Assembly: GCF_900116445.1 (NCBI RefSeq)
Contig: NZ_FPBH01000023.1
Span: forward strand, 105,267-169,266
From: Paraburkholderia aspalathi
GTDB lineage: Bacteria; Pseudomonadota; Gammaproteobacteria; Burkholderiales; Burkholderiaceae
Direction: 5' to 3'
Length of the DNA: 64,000 nucleotides
Part shown: in pieces, positions 25,034 through 33,816 of the stretch
How the letters are laid out: every line of letters starts with the position of its first letter
Numbering within the stretch: position 1 is the stretch's first letter
Translations under genes and position numbers: made by a program
Notes under the pieces: model-generated
Database searches by the model: none
What the model saw: the letters and a program-made list of their open reading frames with translations, nothing else
Told to the model about the DNA's origin: nothing

Positions 25034-26746
25034 ATGAGCATCAACTACCAGACGCTGTCGTTCGACTATAAGCCGTGCCGGGAGCAGGCGGAGCAGGGCG
25101 ACGCGGAACAGGTGGCCTATCCCGTGATCGTGGTCGGCGCGGGGCCAGTGGGCCTCGCTACCGCGATCGATATCGCGCAACAGGGCGTGCCGGTCGTATT
25201 GGTCGACGACGACTGTTCGCTGTCCACCGGTTCGCGGGCGATCTGCTTCTCAAAGCGCTCGCTCGATATCTTCGACCGGCTCGGCTGCGGGCAGCGCATG
25301 GTAGACAAGGGCATCAGCTGGAATGTCGGCAAGGTGTTCCTGAAAGATGAACTGGTGTACACGTTCAATCTGCAACCGGAAGCGGGCCACAATCGGCCCG
25401 CGTTCATCAACCTGCAGCAGTACTACGTCGAAGGCTTTCTGCTCGAACGCGCGCAGGAGATGCCGAATCTCCAGATCCGCTGGAAGAGCAAAGTGGTCGG
25501 CGTGCAGCAGAACGGCACGGCTGGTAGTGCTCAAGCCAGTGTGACGCTGACGGTCGATACACCGAACGGTCAGTACCTGTTACGCGGCCGCTATGTGGTG
25601 GCCGCCGATGGCTCACGCAGCCCGATGCGCAATCTGATGGGACTCGACAGCCACGGCGTGACGTTCAAAGATCGCTTCCTGATCGCGGACGTGAAGATGG
25701 AAGCGGAGTTTCCAACCGAGCGTTGGTTCTGGTTCGATCCGCCGTTCCATCCGAATCAATCGGTGCTGTTGCATCGTCAGCCGGATAACGTGTGGCGGAT
25801 CGATTTTCAGTTGGGCTGGGACGCTGACCCGGTGCTGGAAAAAACGCCGGAACGCGTGATCCCGCGCGTGCGTGCGTTGCTCGGACCGGATGCGAAGTTT
25901 GAACTGGAATGGGTCAGCGTCTATACGTTTTCGTGTTTGCGCATGGACCGTTTCCGGCACGGCAACGTGTTGTTCGCGGGCGATTCCGCGCATGGCGTGT
26001 CGCCGTTCGGCGCCCGTGGCGCGAATAGCGGCGTGCAGGACGCGGAAAACCTCGCATGGAAACTGGCGATGGTGCTCGAAGGCAAAGCGTCCGACGCTTT
26101 GCTCGATACGTATGCAAGCGAGCGCGAATTCGCCGCTGATGAAAACATCCGCAACTCCACGCGTTCGACCGATTTCATCACGCCGAAGAGCCCGGTTAGC
26201 CGCGTATTCCGCGATGCTGTGTTGAAGCTCGCGCAGCATCACCCGTTTGCGCGGCAGTTGACGAATAGCGGCCGCTTGTCGGTGCCGGCGGTGTTGCGTG
26301 ATTCCCCGTTGAATACGGCGGACAGCGACAGCTTTGAAGGTCTGATGGTGCCGGGGGCATCGTGCGTCGATGCGCCGGTTCATGTCGCCGGGGAATCCGC
26401 ATGGTTGTTACAGCAACTCGGTCAGCAGTTCACAGGCGTGTTGTTCTGCGGCTCGGAAGGTATCGATCAGATGACGCAAGCTGCGTTGGATACGTTGCAA
26501 AGTGGGCCGATTCCGCTGAAGCTCGTCGTCGTGGTGACGAGTAACGATGCGCAGGTTGCTGCGGCTTCGGGTGCAAAGGTGGTGCACGACGTCGACGGTC
26601 TTGCCGCCGCTCGTTACGACGGCAAACCGGGCACGTTCTATTTGATCCGGCCGGACCAGCATGTGTGTGCGCGCAGTCGGCAACTCGACGCGAGCTTTGT
26701 GGCAGGTGCGTTGAAGCGAGCGTTGTGCGTTGAGGGCACGGCCTGA
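25034..26746 (+). CDS. FAD-dependent monooxygenase, MhpA/PheA-like
   Basis: A 570-residue flavoprotein hydroxylase: FAD Rossmann motif VIVVGAGPVGLATAIDIA near 30, RYVVAADGSRSPMRNLMG (DG motif), LFAGDSAHGVSPFGARGANS (GD motif), then a C-terminal thioredoxin-like domain. This is the aromatic-ring hydroxylase type represented by MhpA and phenol hydroxylase. The start ATG at 25034 has ACGGAGAC upstream, and gives the normal family length. The next gene encodes DUF2783, a frequent companion of this enzyme type. The aromatic substrate cannot be inferred. Confidence 0.85.
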   Translation: MSINYQTLSFDYKPCREQAEQGDAEQVAYPVIVVGAGPVGLATAIDIAQQGVPVVLVDDDCSLSTGSRAICFSKRSLDIFDRLGCGQRMVDKGISWNVGKVFLKDELVYTFNLQPEAGHNRPAFINLQQYYVEGFLLERAQEMPNLQIRWKSKVVGVQQNGTAGSAQASVTLTVDTPNGQYLLRGRYVVAADGSRSPMRNLMGLDSHGVTFKDRFLIADVKMEAEFPTERWFWFDPPFHPNQSVLLHRQPDNVWRIDFQLGWDADPVLEKTPERVIPRVRALLGPDAKFELEWVSVYTFSCLRMDRFRHGNVLFAGDSAHGVSPFGARGANSGVQDAENLAWKLAMVLEGKASDALLDTYASEREFAADENIRNSTRSTDFITPKSPVSRVFRDAVLKLAQHHPFARQLTNSGRLSVPAVLRDSPLNTADSDSFEGLMVPGASCVDAPVHVAGESAWLLQQLGQQFTGVLFCGSEGIDQMTQAALDTLQSGPIPLKLVVVVTSNDAQVAAASGAKVVHDVDGLAAARYDGKPGTFYLIRPDQHVCARSRQLDASFVAGALKRALCVEGTA

Positions 26747-26796
26747 AGGCAGGGCAAACGCAGCACGTCGGCAAAAGAAAATAGCAGGAGACAGTG

Positions 26797-27033
26797 ATGG
26801 CATTGAACACGCAACCCAATCTCGCCCGCCCCGACGATTTCTACGAGGCGCTGATCGACATGCATCGCGATCTGGACGATGCGCAGAGTCAGTCAGCCAA
26901 CGCGCAACTGATCTTGTTGCTAGCCAACCATATCGGCGATCACGCGACGTTACTCGAAGCGATGCGGCACGCACGTGAAGGCGTGACCGATATTTCGGGG
27001 CAAGGTGCGCAGACCCATTCGCTTGTTGCCTGA
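26797..27033 (+). CDS. DUF2783 family small protein
   Basis: A 78-residue protein: FYEALIDMHRDLDDAQSQSA then AQLILLLANHIGDHATLLEA, as in DUF2783. The ATG at 26797 has AGGAGACAG upstream (a GTG three bases earlier is not needed). DUF2783 genes often follow MhpA-like monooxygenases, suggesting an accessory role, perhaps as chaperone or subunit; none is demonstrated. Confidence 0.75.
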   Translation: MALNTQPNLARPDDFYEALIDMHRDLDDAQSQSANAQLILLLANHIGDHATLLEAMRHAREGVTDISGQGAQTHSLVA

Positions 27034-27220
27034 ACATGAATCACGACAAGCGGTAACGATATAACGCTGCACGCGCGTGGCCGTTCGAGCCACGTGCAAT
27101 TCACCACGGCGCGCGGCGTATTTATACCGCCGCATGTCGTCCCAGTAGAAAACCGAAACGCGGCGCATCAAGACGCCGGACCCAGCGGGTCCGCTGGACC
27201 CTCACGTTTGGAGATAACCG

Positions 27221-28543
27221 ATGAGCCAATCCCTCGCCCCCGCGCTGGGCGCGTCCGCCGTTGCGCACGACGACCTGCTGTATCGCAAGGTCTCGATGCG
27301 GATTATTCCGTTTCTTTTTCTGTGTTACGTGGTGTCGTTCCTCGACCGCATTAACATCGGCTTCGCGCAATTGCAGATGAAGCACGACCTCGGTTTCAGC
27401 GACGCCATGTATGGTTTGGGCGCGGCGGTCTTCTATATCGGCTACGTGTTGTGTGAAGTGCCGAGCAACATGCTGCTCGCGCGCTTCGGCGCGCGCCGCA
27501 CGTTCACGCGGATCATGCTGTTGTGGGGCATCGCATCGGTCGGCATGATGCTGGTGTCGAAACCCACGCACTTTTACGTGCTGCGTTTCATGCTCGGCGT
27601 GTTCGAAGCGGGGTTCTTTCCCGGCATCGTGCTGTATCTGACCTACTGGTATCCGGCGCGGCGGCGCGCAGCCGTGCTGTCGATTTTCTTCGCTGGCGTC
27701 GCAGTGGCGGGTGTGCTCGGCGGCCTGGTGTCCGGCTGGATCATGCGCGATATGGGCGGCGTGATGGGGATGTTCGGCTGGCAGTGGATGTTCGTGATCG
27801 AAGGTGCGCCTGCCATCGTACTCGGCCTGCTTGCCGCGTTTTATCTGGTTGACGGTCCGCAGCATGCAACGTGGCTCAACGACGCTGAGAAGGCACAACT
27901 GATCGCGCAGCGCGATGAAGACCGCCGCGTTTCATCGGACGCGCATTCATCGCGCTCCGTCATGCAAGCGCTGCGTAACCCGCGGGTGTATCTGTTCGCG
28001 TTCATCTATTTTTCGCTGACCTGCGCGTCGCTGACGCTGAGCTTCTGGATGCCGCTGATGATTCGCGACTTCGGCGTTCACGATGTGCTTGCGATCAGTC
28101 TATATACCGTGATTCCGAATGCGGTCGGCGCAGTGGGCCTGATTCTGATTGCGCGGCACTCGGATCGTCGTGGCGAACGGCGCAGGCACTTTGCGGTTTG
28201 CACGATCGGCGGCGGCATCGCACTGTCTCTGCTGACGCTGCATCTGAGCAGCTTCCTGGCGATGCTTGCGATTCTCTCGCTGGCGGCCGTGCTGATCTTC
28301 GCGGCGTTGCCGATTTTCTGGACGGTGCCGTCGGGCTATCTATCGGGCACTGCGGTGGCGGCCGGAATTGCGCTCATCAGCAGCATCGGCATTACGAGCG
28401 GGATTGTCAGCCCGTGGGTGATCGGTCTGATCAAGACGCACACGGGCAGCATGGACAATGCGTTGTATGTACTGACCGCGCTGTTGTTCGTCAGCGGCGT
28501 GGCGTTGCTGCTCGGCGTGCCGAAGGAAGCGAAGCGGATCTAA
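27221..28543 (+). CDS. MFS transporter, anion:cation symporter type
   Basis: A 440-residue major facilitator with 12 membrane segments. The first (MRIIPFLFLCYVVSFLDRIN IGFAQ) and the loop MLLARFGARRTFTRI are typical of the ACS family, which includes aromatic-acid and tartrate/phthalate transporters. Position directly after the MBL, monooxygenase and DUF2783 genes indicates import of an aromatic or organic-acid substrate for that operon. Confidence 0.9.
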   Translation: MSQSLAPALGASAVAHDDLLYRKVSMRIIPFLFLCYVVSFLDRINIGFAQLQMKHDLGFSDAMYGLGAAVFYIGYVLCEVPSNMLLARFGARRTFTRIMLLWGIASVGMMLVSKPTHFYVLRFMLGVFEAGFFPGIVLYLTYWYPARRRAAVLSIFFAGVAVAGVLGGLVSGWIMRDMGGVMGMFGWQWMFVIEGAPAIVLGLLAAFYLVDGPQHATWLNDAEKAQLIAQRDEDRRVSSDAHSSRSVMQALRNPRVYLFAFIYFSLTCASLTLSFWMPLMIRDFGVHDVLAISLYTVIPNAVGAVGLILIARHSDRRGERRRHFAVCTIGGGIALSLLTLHLSSFLAMLAILSLAAVLIFAALPIFWTVPSGYLSGTAVAAGIALISSIGITSGIVSPWVIGLIKTHTGSMDNALYVLTALLFVSGVALLLGVPKEAKRI

Positions 28544-28599
28544 GACGTGTGCGGGCCGCTGATCAAACACGCGTTGATGATGTCTGGATCGGTACCGCT

Positions 28600-29523
28600 C
28601 TAAAGCGCCGCATAAGCAACCGCTATCGCAGCCGCCAGCCTGGCGTTGTTGAGACCGATCTGAACGCTGCATTCCGCGCTTGCCCCGTCGGTCAATGCAT
28701 TTACACGGGAAATAAGGAACGGTGTCACGCCCTTACCGGTGATACCTTCCGCATCTGCTTCCGCCAGTGCCTGCTCAATCGCGAGATCGATGTCCTCACG
28801 TGGCAACGCGAATGGCTCTGGAATCGGATTGGCAACCACAAGGCCGTTGTTCAGGCCTAGCGCCCAGTTGACCTTCATGACACGCGCTATCTGTTGAGGA
28901 TCGTCGAGGCGCACATCGACACCGAACTCACTGTCGCGCGTAAAGAACCCGGGAAGACTGTCAGTGCCGTAGCCGATCACCGGTACGCCGTGCGTCTCCA
29001 GGTATTCCAGGGTGAGCTGGACGTCGAGGATCGATTTGATGCCGGCACACACCAATGCGACCGGCGTGCGGGCGAGCTCCTGCAGATCAGCTGAGATGTC
29101 GAAGCTTTCCTGCGCGCCCCGATGTACGCCGCCGAGACCGCCAGCGGCGAATACACGGATCTTCACCAGGTCGGCGATGAGCATCGTCGCCGAGATCGTC
29201 GTCGCGCCATCTGCGCCACACGCAACCAGAATCGGAATATCGCGTCGGCTGACCTTGGCCACATCGCGGCCGCCGCGAGCGAGGCGCTCAATCTCCTCAC
29301 GTGTGAGTCCGACCTTAATACGGCCGTCCAGAATCGCGCAGGCGGCAGGTATCGCGCCGTGGGCGCGGACTTCGGCTTCGAGCACAAGCGCCGTTTCGGC
29401 GTTCTTTGGCCAAGGGGCGCCATGCGAGATGATCGACGACTCGAGTGCCACAACCGGTCGCCCTGCGTCCAACGCCGCAGCGACTTCCGGGTGGACATCC
29501 AAAAAATCACTTAGTCGCATCAT
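28600..29523 (-). CDS. psuG: Pseudouridine-5'-phosphate glycosidase-like protein
   Basis: A 307-residue protein of the PsuG family, which cleaves the C-C glycosidic bond of pseudouridine 5'-phosphate to uracil and ribose 5-phosphate. Typical features: VVALESSIISHGAPWPKNAE, RDIPILVACGADGATTISAT, GGLGGVHRGAQESFDISADL, VCAGIKSILDVQLTLEYLET and PALLVANPIP-like VVANPIPEP. Length matches the family. The kinase PsuK, usually its neighbour, is absent, and the gene overlaps the last 4 nt of a 4-hydroxy-2-oxovalerate aldolase gene, so it belongs to the catabolic operon. Activity on pseudouridine or on another C-C linked sugar are both possible. Confidence 0.85.
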   Translation of the reverse strand: MMRLSDFLDVHPEVAAALDAGRPVVALESSIISHGAPWPKNAETALVLEAEVRAHGAIPAACAILDGRIKVGLTREEIERLARGGRDVAKVSRRDIPILVACGADGATTISATMLIADLVKIRVFAAGGLGGVHRGAQESFDISADLQELARTPVALVCAGIKSILDVQLTLEYLETHGVPVIGYGTDSLPGFFTRDSEFGVDVRLDDPQQIARVMKVNWALGLNNGLVVANPIPEPFALPREDIDLAIEQALAEADAEGITGKGVTPFLISRVNALTDGASAECSVQIGLNNARLAAAIAVAYAAL

Positions 29524-30539
29524 CTCTCCTTGGCCAGGGTGAGCGCAGTGTCCTCGATCATGTCCTCCTGGCCGCCTACCATGCCACGGCGCCCCAGTTC
29601 GACCAGGATATCACGAGCCGGTACGCCGTACTTTTGTCCTGCGCGCTTTGCAAACAGGAGGAAGGAACCGTACACGCCTGCATAACCAAGAGTGAGCGCA
29701 TCGCGATCGACGCGTATCGGAAAGTCCATGATCGGCACGACCAGGTCCTCGGCCACGTCCTGAATCTTCCAGACGTCGACGCCCGTCTGAATGCCCATGC
29801 GATCGCACACCGCGACGAGTACTTCCATCGGCGTGTTACCGGCGCCCGCGCCCAAACCCGCGGCGGCTGCATCGATTCGGGTGGCGCCAACCTCGATGGC
29901 GGCGATGGAGTTCGCTACCCCCATGGCGAGGTTATGGTGACCATGAAAGCCGAGTTCGGTCTCTGGTTTCAGCGCCGCCCGGACAGCGGCAAGACGGGCC
30001 TTGACGTCCTCGGGCAGCATATAGCCGGCGGAATCGGTCACGTAGACACAGTTCGCACCATAGTCTTCCATTAGCCTCGCCTGCTTCACGAGACCTTCAG
30101 GCGTATTCATATGCGCCATCATCAGAAAGCCGACGGTATCCATACCGAGCTTGCGCGCGAGCGTGATGTGCTGTTCAGAGACGTCGGCTTCCGTGCAGTG
30201 CGTGGCCACGCGGATCGTGTTCACACCAAGCTCGTGTGCCATTTTCAGATGGTCCACCGTGCCAATGCCCGGAATCAGCAACGCCGAGACGCGAGCCTGC
30301 TTCATGAGGGGAATGACGGCGGAGAGGTAGGCCTCGTCCGTGTGAGCGGGAAAGCCGTAGTTCACGGAGCTGCCGCCCAGGCCATCGCCGTGCGTGACTT
30401 CGATCAGCGGCACGCCGGCTTCGTCCAGACCTTGCGCGATCTCCTTCATCTGGTCCAGCGTCATCTTGTGACGTTTCGGATGCATGCCGTCGCGTAGCGT
30501 CATGTCATGCACCACGACCTTCTTGCCTTTGAAGTTCAT
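29520..30539 (-). CDS. mhpE: 4-hydroxy-2-oxovalerate aldolase
   Basis: A 339-residue DRE-TIM metallolyase: DMTLRDGMHPKRHKMTLDQM has the DxxLRDG motif, GFHGHHNLAMGVANSIAAIE provides the metal-binding His pair, and the C-terminal helix (RAGQKYGVPARDILVELGRR) fits the channelling domain. It cleaves 4-hydroxy-2-oxovalerate to pyruvate and acetaldehyde, passed on to the acetaldehyde dehydrogenase upstream at 30553. It is the classic last pair of the meta-cleavage pathway; same family as DmpG/BphI. Confidence 0.93.
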   Translation of the reverse strand: MNFKGKKVVVHDMTLRDGMHPKRHKMTLDQMKEIAQGLDEAGVPLIEVTHGDGLGGSSVNYGFPAHTDEAYLSAVIPLMKQARVSALLIPGIGTVDHLKMAHELGVNTIRVATHCTEADVSEQHITLARKLGMDTVGFLMMAHMNTPEGLVKQARLMEDYGANCVYVTDSAGYMLPEDVKARLAAVRAALKPETELGFHGHHNLAMGVANSIAAIEVGATRIDAAAAGLGAGAGNTPMEVLVAVCDRMGIQTGVDVWKIQDVAEDLVVPIMDFPIRVDRDALTLGYAGVYGSFLLFAKRAGQKYGVPARDILVELGRRGMVGGQEDMIEDTALTLAKER

Positions 30540-30552
30540 GTCCGATTCCTTC

Positions 30553-31470
30553 TTAATGAGCGACGGGTTCGAGCGTGAGCGAGCCGCTCAGGATCTGTTC
30601 GGCGAACATCTCGGCGGTGCGCGCGGCGGCGGCCGTCATGATGTCGAGGTTGCCGGCATATTTCGGCAGATAGTCGCCCAGGCCTTCGACTTCCAGGTAG
30701 ATCGAGACTCGATCGCCGTCGAACACCGGGCCATTGACGAGCCGGTAGCCGGGCACGTACTTGCGTACCTGTTCGATCATCTCGTGTACGGACTTCTCGA
30801 TCGCGGCGGCATCGGGCGTGCCTTCTACGAGGCAATGCACGGTGTCGCGCATCATGAGTGGCGGATCGGCGGGGTTGATGATGATGATCGCCTTGCCTTC
30901 CTTTGCGCCGCCTACCTTCGAGATTGCACCGGCTGTCGTTCGCGTGAACTCGTCGATGTTCTTACGCGTTCCGGGACCGGCCGATCGGCTTGACACGGTT
31001 GCGACGATTTCGGCGTAGCGCACAGGCTGCACGCGCGACACCGCATACACCATGGGGATCGTCGCCTGGCCGCCGCAAGTCACCATGTTGACGTTCATCT
31101 CGCCGTGGCCGACGTGCTGTTGCAGATTGACGGGCGGCACGCAATACGGACCAATGGCCGCCGGTGTGAGATCGATCATCATCACACCCAGTTCATTGAG
31201 CTTGCGTGAGTTTTCTGCATGCACGTATGCACTCGTCGCGTCGAATGCGATCTGGATGTCGTCGGCTTTCACATGAGGCAGCAAGCCGTCTACACCTTCC
31301 GACGTGGTTTTCAGGCCAAACTCTCGCGCCTTTTTCAAGCCATCGGACTCGGGGTCGATGCCCACCATCCACACAGGTTCGAGTACGTCACTGCGTTGCA
31401 GCTTTGCCAACAGATCCGTGCCGATGTTGCCCGGTCCGATCAATGCGCATTTCACCTTGTTCTTCGCCAT
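30553..31470 (-). CDS. mhpF: Acetaldehyde dehydrogenase (acylating)
   Basis: A 305-residue enzyme: NAD-binding ALIGPGNIGTDLLAKL at the start, catalytic Cys in MVTCGGQATIPMVYAV, and the C-terminus GNLDIMTAAAARTAEMFAEQ typical of MhpF/DmpF. It makes acetyl-CoA from acetaldehyde within the aldolase complex. A 13-nt gap separates it from the aldolase gene. Confidence 0.93.
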   Translation of the reverse strand: MAKNKVKCALIGPGNIGTDLLAKLQRSDVLEPVWMVGIDPESDGLKKAREFGLKTTSEGVDGLLPHVKADDIQIAFDATSAYVHAENSRKLNELGVMMIDLTPAAIGPYCVPPVNLQQHVGHGEMNVNMVTCGGQATIPMVYAVSRVQPVRYAEIVATVSSRSAGPGTRKNIDEFTRTTAGAISKVGGAKEGKAIIIINPADPPLMMRDTVHCLVEGTPDAAAIEKSVHEMIEQVRKYVPGYRLVNGPVFDGDRVSIYLEVEGLGDYLPKYAGNLDIMTAAAARTAEMFAEQILSGSLTLEPVAH

Positions 31471-31485
31471 GTCTCCTCCTTCGGG

Positions 31486-32268
31486 TCAAACGAATCGCAC
31501 CGAGCAGCTGCCGATGCCGTCAATAGAAACATTGAGGCTGTCGCCGGCTGCGACCGGAACCATCGCCGCCAGCGAGCCGGACAGCACAACTTCACCGGCC
31601 TTCAATGACTCGTTCAGTTCGCCCAATGTGTTGGCCAGCCACGCCACTGCTTCAAGCGGGTTCCCAAGCGCTGCAGCACCCGAACCGGTGGTGACCACTT
31701 CACCGTTCTTCCCCAGCTTCATCGCGCATCCGACCAGGTCGACCTCGCGCGGATCGACAACGCGCTTGCCCAGAACGAAGACTCCGCACGACGCGTTGTC
31801 AGCCACTGTGTCTTCGATGCGGATTTTCCAGTCGCGGATGCGCGAATCGACGATCTCAAAGCAAGCCATCACGCCTGCGGTGGCGGCGAGAACATCCGCG
31901 GCAGTCACGCCAGGTCCCCGCAGATCGTGCTTGAGCACAAAGGCAATCTCGCCCTCAGCTTTGGGCTGGATCAGCGAAGCGATCGGAATCGCGTCGCCTT
32001 CCTCGTAAAGCATCGCGTCGGTGAGCATGCCGAAATCGGGTTGATAGACCCCGAGCATGTCCATCACGACCTGCGAGGTCACGCCGATCTTCTTGCCGAT
32101 GATGCGTTCCCCCGCTGCAGTGCGGCGAGCGTTCACACGTTGCTGGATGCGGTACGCGTCGTCGATCGTCAGATCGGTGTGGCGGGTGGTGAGCGGGTCG
32201 AGCGCGCGACAGTCTTTTGCTGCGGTGTACAGCTCGTCGCCAAGCGAATAGATCAGCGCGTCGTTCAT
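31486..32268 (-). CDS. mhpD: 2-oxopent-4-enoate hydratase (MhpD/DmpE-like)
   Basis: A 260-residue member of the hydratase/oxalocrotonate decarboxylase family: GERIIGKKIGVTSQVVMDML, EGDAIPIASLIQPKAEGEIA FVL and NPLEAVAWLANTLGE. It adds water to 2-hydroxypenta-2,4-dienoate (2-oxopent-4-enoate), giving 4-hydroxy-2-oxovalerate for the aldolase. A decarboxylase role (DmpH) is less likely without a decarboxylating partner, but the sequence families are close. Its start overlaps the dehydratase-like gene by 4 nt. Confidence 0.88.
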   Translation of the reverse strand: MNDALIYSLGDELYTAAKDCRALDPLTTRHTDLTIDDAYRIQQRVNARRTAAGERIIGKKIGVTSQVVMDMLGVYQPDFGMLTDAMLYEEGDAIPIASLIQPKAEGEIAFVLKHDLRGPGVTAADVLAATAGVMACFEIVDSRIRDWKIRIEDTVADNASCGVFVLGKRVVDPREVDLVGCAMKLGKNGEVVTTGSGAAALGNPLEAVAWLANTLGELNESLKAGEVVLSGSLAAMVPVAAGDSLNVSIDGIGSCSVRFV

Positions 32269-33251
32269 CGTTGCGGACTCTCGGGCGAATGCACTTCATC
32301 GGAATGACTGACGGCGACCTGCTCGCGCTCCAGCCGGTAAAAATCGGACCACTCCAGCAACTGCTGGCTTGTTGTGCCGACGCCACCGCAGGCGATGACC
32401 ACGATGCGCTGCGCGTCCGGGAAATACTCGGGAACGTGGGCAAGTGCGGCCACCGATGCACCGCAGGCCGGCTCGGTCAGAAGGCGATGTTCTTCGAGCA
32501 GGGTCACGCTGCCTTGAATCGCTTCCGCGTCAGTCACGAGGCAGTTCCGGATCGGATGTTCCTTGGCCAGCGCTACGATGCGTGCGGCGACCTTGTTGGC
32601 GCCCAGCGAGGTGGCCACGGACTGAATCTTCGGCAATGCGACTGGCGCACCCGCCTTGAGCGCCGCATGGAAGGAACTCGCGCCGTCGGTCTCGACGGCC
32701 AACACCGGAATGTCGCCCAAGCCGGTTCGCTGCAGTCCTTCAACGACGCCTGCCAGCAAACCGCCACCGCCGACTGAGCAAACCAGCAGGTCAGGGCGTT
32801 CGGTTTGCCGGGCGATCTCCTCGATCATCGTCGCGTGGCCTTCCCACAGCAGCGGGTCGTCGAACGCATGGAGGTACGCGTCGCCATCCCCCAGAATCGA
32901 AAGGGCATAGGCGTTGGATTCAGCGAACGACGCCCCATGAACCACGACCTCTGCTTCTTCACCACGAATAAGCGCCTTGGCTCGCTCAGATGTCGTCTGC
33001 GGCACGACGACCGTCACTGGAACGCCAAGCTCCCGGCCCGCGTAGGCAACCGCGTACCCCGCGTTACCGCCTGACGCAGCGACGAAGCGGAGCGCACCGC
33101 GGCGTTTGTGTTCTTCGCAGGCGAAACCAACGCCTCGCAGCTTGAATGAACCACTCGGTTGCAGCCCTTCAAGCTTCAGGAGAACGGTTCTGCCGATCTT
33201 GAGTGAGAGCGCACGTGACTTGATTAGCGGTGTTTCGATATGCAGTGTCAT
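32265..33251 (-). CDS. PLP-dependent serine/threonine dehydratase-like enzyme
   Basis: A ~328-residue fold-type II PLP enzyme: the Schiff-base Lys is in LQPSGSFKLRGVG, the Asn contact in AASGGNAGYAVAYAGRELG, the phosphate-binding loop in SVGGGGLLAGVVEG. These match animal-type L-serine/threonine dehydratases. The start at 33251 (MTLHIETPLI) keeps the family length; an upstream ATG would add 21 poorly conserved residues. It is embedded between RidA (33277) and the MhpD-like hydratase (4-nt overlap), which suggests it makes the 2-amino-diene/2-oxopentenoate that feeds the hydratase by beta-elimination from an amino acid. Confidence 0.88.
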   Translation of the reverse strand: MTLHIETPLIKSRALSLKIGRTVLLKLEGLQPSGSFKLRGVGFACEEHKRRGALRFVAASGGNAGYAVAYAGRELGVPVTVVVPQTTSERAKALIRGEEAEVVVHGASFAESNAYALSILGDGDAYLHAFDDPLLWEGHATMIEEIARQTERPDLLVCSVGGGGLLAGVVEGLQRTGLGDIPVLAVETDGASSFHAALKAGAPVALPKIQSVATSLGANKVAARIVALAKEHPIRNCLVTDAEAIQGSVTLLEEHRLLTEPACGASVAALAHVPEYFPDAQRIVVIACGGVGTTSQQLLEWSDFYRLEREQVAVSHSDEVHSPESPQR

Positions 33252-33276
33252 AGCAGGACTTCGTTTGTGAAAGGCG

Positions 33277-33750
33277 TTATCGTTTGCTGAGTTGGATGAC
33301 CGCGGAAACCTCAACCGGGCAACGAAACGGCAGGCTCGATACGCCTACGGCGGCGCGGCTGTGCCTTCCCTTTTCACCGAGGACTTCAACGAGGACCTCC
33401 GAGGCGCCGTTGATGACTTCCGGGTGCTCGGTAAATTCCGTGGCTGCGTGCACGTAGCCTGTCACCGAGCAGACGCGGATCACGCCCAGGTCGTCCATCA
33501 GTTGCGAACGAAGTTGCGACAGAATCGCCATGCCGCTCAACCGTGCGGCTTCTTTCGCCTGCTCGATACTCACTTCTTTGCCGACCTGGCCGAGGGCAAA
33601 CGGCTTGCCGTCCTTGAAGGCGACCTGTCCGGAAATGTGCAGGAAGCCATCTGCTAGAACGGTGGGTACATAGTTGGCGATCGCCGCCTTCGGCGGTTGC
33701 AGTTCGATGCCGAGTTCTGCGAGACGGGCATCCAGTTCAGCGCGGTTCAT
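33277..33750 (-). CDS. RidA/YjgF-family enamine/imine deaminase
   Basis: A 157-residue RidA-family protein (DGFLHISGQVAFKDGKPFAL, VEQAKEAARLSGM-like segment, VRVCSVTGYVHAATEFTEHP, GVSSLPFRCPVEVSAVI). RidA proteins hydrolyse reactive 2-aminoacrylate-type enamines released by PLP dehydratases; aminomuconate deaminases are relatives. Its adjacency to the dehydratase gene suggests that it hydrolyses that enzyme's enamine product. The longer length than classical RidA (~128) fits the Rid4-7 groups. Confidence 0.85.
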   Translation of the reverse strand: MNRAELDARLAELGIELQPPKAAIANYVPTVLADGFLHISGQVAFKDGKPFALGQVGKEVSIEQAKEAARLSGMAILSQLRSQLMDDLGVIRVCSVTGYVHAATEFTEHPEVINGASEVLVEVLGEKGRHSRAAVGVSSLPFRCPVEVSAVIQLSKR

Positions 33751-33816
33751 AAGATCTCCTTGAGTATGAAATAGGTGCCGACGCGTGACGCACTCGGCAC
33801 GAGGGAAATTGGGGAA

